A DNA stretch of 64,000 nucleotides from Gelidibacter japonicus (GTDB taxonomy: Bacteria > Bacteroidota > Bacteroidia > Flavobacteriales > Flavobacteriaceae). Positions 62,720 to 64,000 of the stretch are shown here, piece after piece (the first letter of the stretch is position 1; each line of letters begins with the position of its first letter). The DNA is taken from NCBI RefSeq assembly GCF_010725055.1, contig NZ_BJKB01000006.1, positions 62,001 to 126,000 of the forward strand. The letters run 5' to 3'. The translations under genes were made by a program, and so were the position numbers. The notes under the pieces were generated by a model. The model had not been told where the DNA came from, ran no database searches, and saw only the letters and a list, made by a program, of their open reading frames with translations.

Positions 62720-63586
62720 ATGATATTAATAGTTGATAGTGGTTCTACAAAGGCCGACTGGATTTCAGTAGATCATAGCGGAAAACAAATACAGGAAAAA
62801 ATAAGGACCGGTGGCTTGAATCCAGAAATTCTTAAAGAGAAGAAACTCTACAAGATTATAAGAAAGAGTGAAGAACTGGCGGAAATCAAGCGCGACGTAA
62901 CTCATGTGTTCTTTTATGGTGCGGGTTGTGGTACTGAAAACCCTAGATTGCTCCTCAAACGAGTCCTGGAAGACATTTTTGTCAATGCGGAAGTGGAAGT
63001 TACAGAAGATACCATGGCCGCCGTTAGGGCAACTTTGAGTCATGATGATGAAGCAGCAATAGTTTGCATCTTGGGTACAGGTTCAAATTGCAGTTATTAC
63101 GACGGCAAAAATTTAGATCAGCGAATTCAGTCATTGGGCTATACCTTAATGGATGACGCTTCAGGAAATTATTTTGGCAAACAGTTAATTCGTGATTATT
63201 ACTTTAATCATATGCCAGAAGCCATAAAAGTATCCTTTGCCGACAAGTATAATATGGACGCTGATTATATTAAATACAATCTCTATAAACAACCCAGCCC
63301 GAACGCTTATTTAGCAAATTTTGCAGAATTCATGTTTCTAAATATAGATTCAACCTATATTCAAAATATGATCAAAGAGGGAATCCGAATATTTGCAAGA
63401 AACATGATTTTCCAATTTAAAGACGAAGTTAAAACGGTTCCGGTTCATTTTGCTGGATCTATAGCGTTTTTTGCCAAAGATCAGATCCTTGAAATAGCAG
63501 ATGAAATGGGTTTCACCGCAGGAAATTTTGTGCGCCGACCTATTGAAGGTTTGGTAGGTTATCATACACGAAAGTTTCAAAATTAA
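62720..63586 (+). CDS. N-acetylglucosamine kinase-like ASKHA protein (BadF/BadG family)
   Basis: 288 residues. DSGSTKADWISVD near 6-18 is the phosphate-1 loop, ILGTGSNCSYY near 115-125 phosphate-2, and VHFAGSIAFFA near 245 the adenosine motif. GGLNPEIL near 33-40 is typical of the sugar-kinase branch in Bacteroidota. It probably phosphorylates N-acetylglucosamine or a similar amino sugar, feeding cell-wall recycling or catabolism. The substrate is inferred from family only. It lies 80 bp behind gap with a terminator between. Confidence 0.82.
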   Translation: MILIVDSGSTKADWISVDHSGKQIQEKIRTGGLNPEILKEKKLYKIIRKSEELAEIKRDVTHVFFYGAGCGTENPRLLLKRVLEDIFVNAEVEVTEDTMAAVRATLSHDDEAAIVCILGTGSNCSYYDGKNLDQRIQSLGYTLMDDASGNYFGKQLIRDYYFNHMPEAIKVSFADKYNMDADYIKYNLYKQPSPNAYLANFAEFMFLNIDSTYIQNMIKEGIRIFARNMIFQFKDEVKTVPVHFAGSIAFFAKDQILEIADEMGFTAGNFVRRPIEGLVGYHTRKFQN

Positions 63587-63645
63587 ATTTGAAATAAAAC
63601 CAAGAACCTCAGGATATTAATTCCACACGGGTGAGAATAAAATAA

Positions 63646-63687
63646 AAAAGCAGTGTAAGTTTTAAAACAACGACACTGCTTTTTTTA
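63646..63687. terminator. Bidirectional intrinsic terminator
   Basis: AAAAGCAGTGT (63646-63656) and ACACTGCTTTT pair perfectly around a 16-base loop, with T-runs on both strands. It separates the convergent kinase and ridA genes. Confidence 0.9.
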
Positions 63688-63711
63688 TTTTGTGGAACAT
63701 TAAAGTTACAA

Positions 63712-64000
63712 TTATTTTACTGCAATCATACTGATTTCCACATTCACGAATTTAGGAAGATTGGCCACTTCCACAGTTTCTCTAGCTGGAGCCGTAGCTT
63801 CATCAAAATAACCACCGTAAACGTCATTAATTTGGCCGAAATTGTTCATGTCGCTAATAAAGATGGACGATTTGATTACATTTTCGAAAGTCATATCGGC
63901 TGCTGCTAAAACCGCCTTTAAGTTTTCCATTACCTGCTTGGTTTCGGCAACAATTGAATCAAGAACAAGTTCATTGGTCTTTGGATCAAAAGCTATTTGT
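63712..64000 (-). CDS. RidA family reactive intermediate deaminase (cut by window end)
   Basis: 95 residues plus stop are visible, and the frame stays open to the right edge. The sequence has the RidA pattern: FDPKTNELV, TKQVMENLKAVLAAADM, ISDMNNFGQINDVYGGYF, then APARETVEVANLPK with the substrate-binding Arg, and VEISMIAVK at the end. The internal Met at 63930 is not the start, because conserved sequence continues upstream. RidA hydrolyses enamine/imine intermediates from PLP enzymes. Only the N-terminal third is missing. Confidence 0.93.
   Translation of the reverse strand, partial: QIAFDPKTNELVLDSIVAETKQVMENLKAVLAAADMTFENVIKSSIFISDMNNFGQINDVYGGYFDEATAPARETVEVANLPKFVNVEISMIAVK

Noticed and set aside
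63598-63640. Similarity of AACCTCAGGATATTAATTCC to the AACCTCGGGA and ATTAAATCCC segments near 4505-4600
   Set aside because: The match needs a large gap and is short; not enough to call a repeat.

Overview
The window is a chromosomal segment of an AT-rich member of the Flavobacteriia (Bacteroidota), most likely a marine Flavobacteriaceae. The reasons are: type IX secretion C-terminal sorting domains on two proteins, a fused CcsBA cytochrome c maturase, a Bacteroidota-type promoter box (TATATTTG) before a tRNA gene, frequent TTG starts without Shine-Dalgarno sequences, and families typical of this class (DUF4142, DUF5777, DUF6150, DUF4159, TamB next to tsaD). No species can be named from the sequence alone.

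Layout. 1-10850: the distal part of an exopolysaccharide/O-antigen cluster on the + strand: glycosyltransferase end, Wzy-like polymerase, SAT-type acetyltransferase, TupA-like ATP-grasp, three GT4 transferases, an AsnB-type amidotransferase, a PglC-type phosphoglycosyl transferase and a NodB-type deacetylase. A decayed minus-strand gene follows (about 10855-11341), then a 1516-residue secreted PL1 pectate-lyase-like protein with twelve Ig-like repeats and a T9SS tail (11592-16142). 16200-23435, minus strand: DUF4258-like protein, alanine dehydrogenase, DinB-like protein, CPBP protease, then a compact envelope redox operon (OB-fold protein, DUF5777 barrel, mono-haem cytochrome, YceI, ankyrin, DOMON-T9SS) and DoxX. 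23463-27677: an ECF sigma factor, folE, DUF4142, cupredoxin and a di-haem lipoprotein. 27929-33441: CcsBA, a PLP decarboxylase and a flavin oxidoreductase. 33935-37306: pta-ackA. 37717-43833: small redox, stress and regulatory genes (thioredoxin-like, DUF2024, Cys-rich MarR, 2H phosphoesterase, tRNA-Arg, DUF6150, DsrE, WD40, ferritin, PNPOx-like). 43915-49629: the four-gene ligase-associated DNA repair cassette. 49696-63586: housekeeping genes (methyltransferases, AI-2E family permease, rsmE, tsaD, tamB, pfkA, gap, GlcNAc-kinase-like). The 3' edge cuts a ridA gene.

The most interesting signal is a candidate ECF sigma regulon readable directly from the DNA. The motif TTTGTAACC-N15-CATC occurs with identical spacing before the sigma gene itself, folE, DoxX and DUF4142-cupredoxin, and with one mismatch before the oxidoreductase-decarboxylase pair. 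A degenerate form precedes the DUF6150 gene. The sigma and folE promoters are divergent, and their -35 boxes are back to back as a perfect 19-bp palindrome. I infer autoregulation and a shared redox or envelope-stress role; the inducing signal is unknown. A second candidate regulatory unit is a palindrome-controlled thioredoxin/DUF2024/MarR group whose MarR protein ends in a four-cysteine, probably metal-binding, tail.
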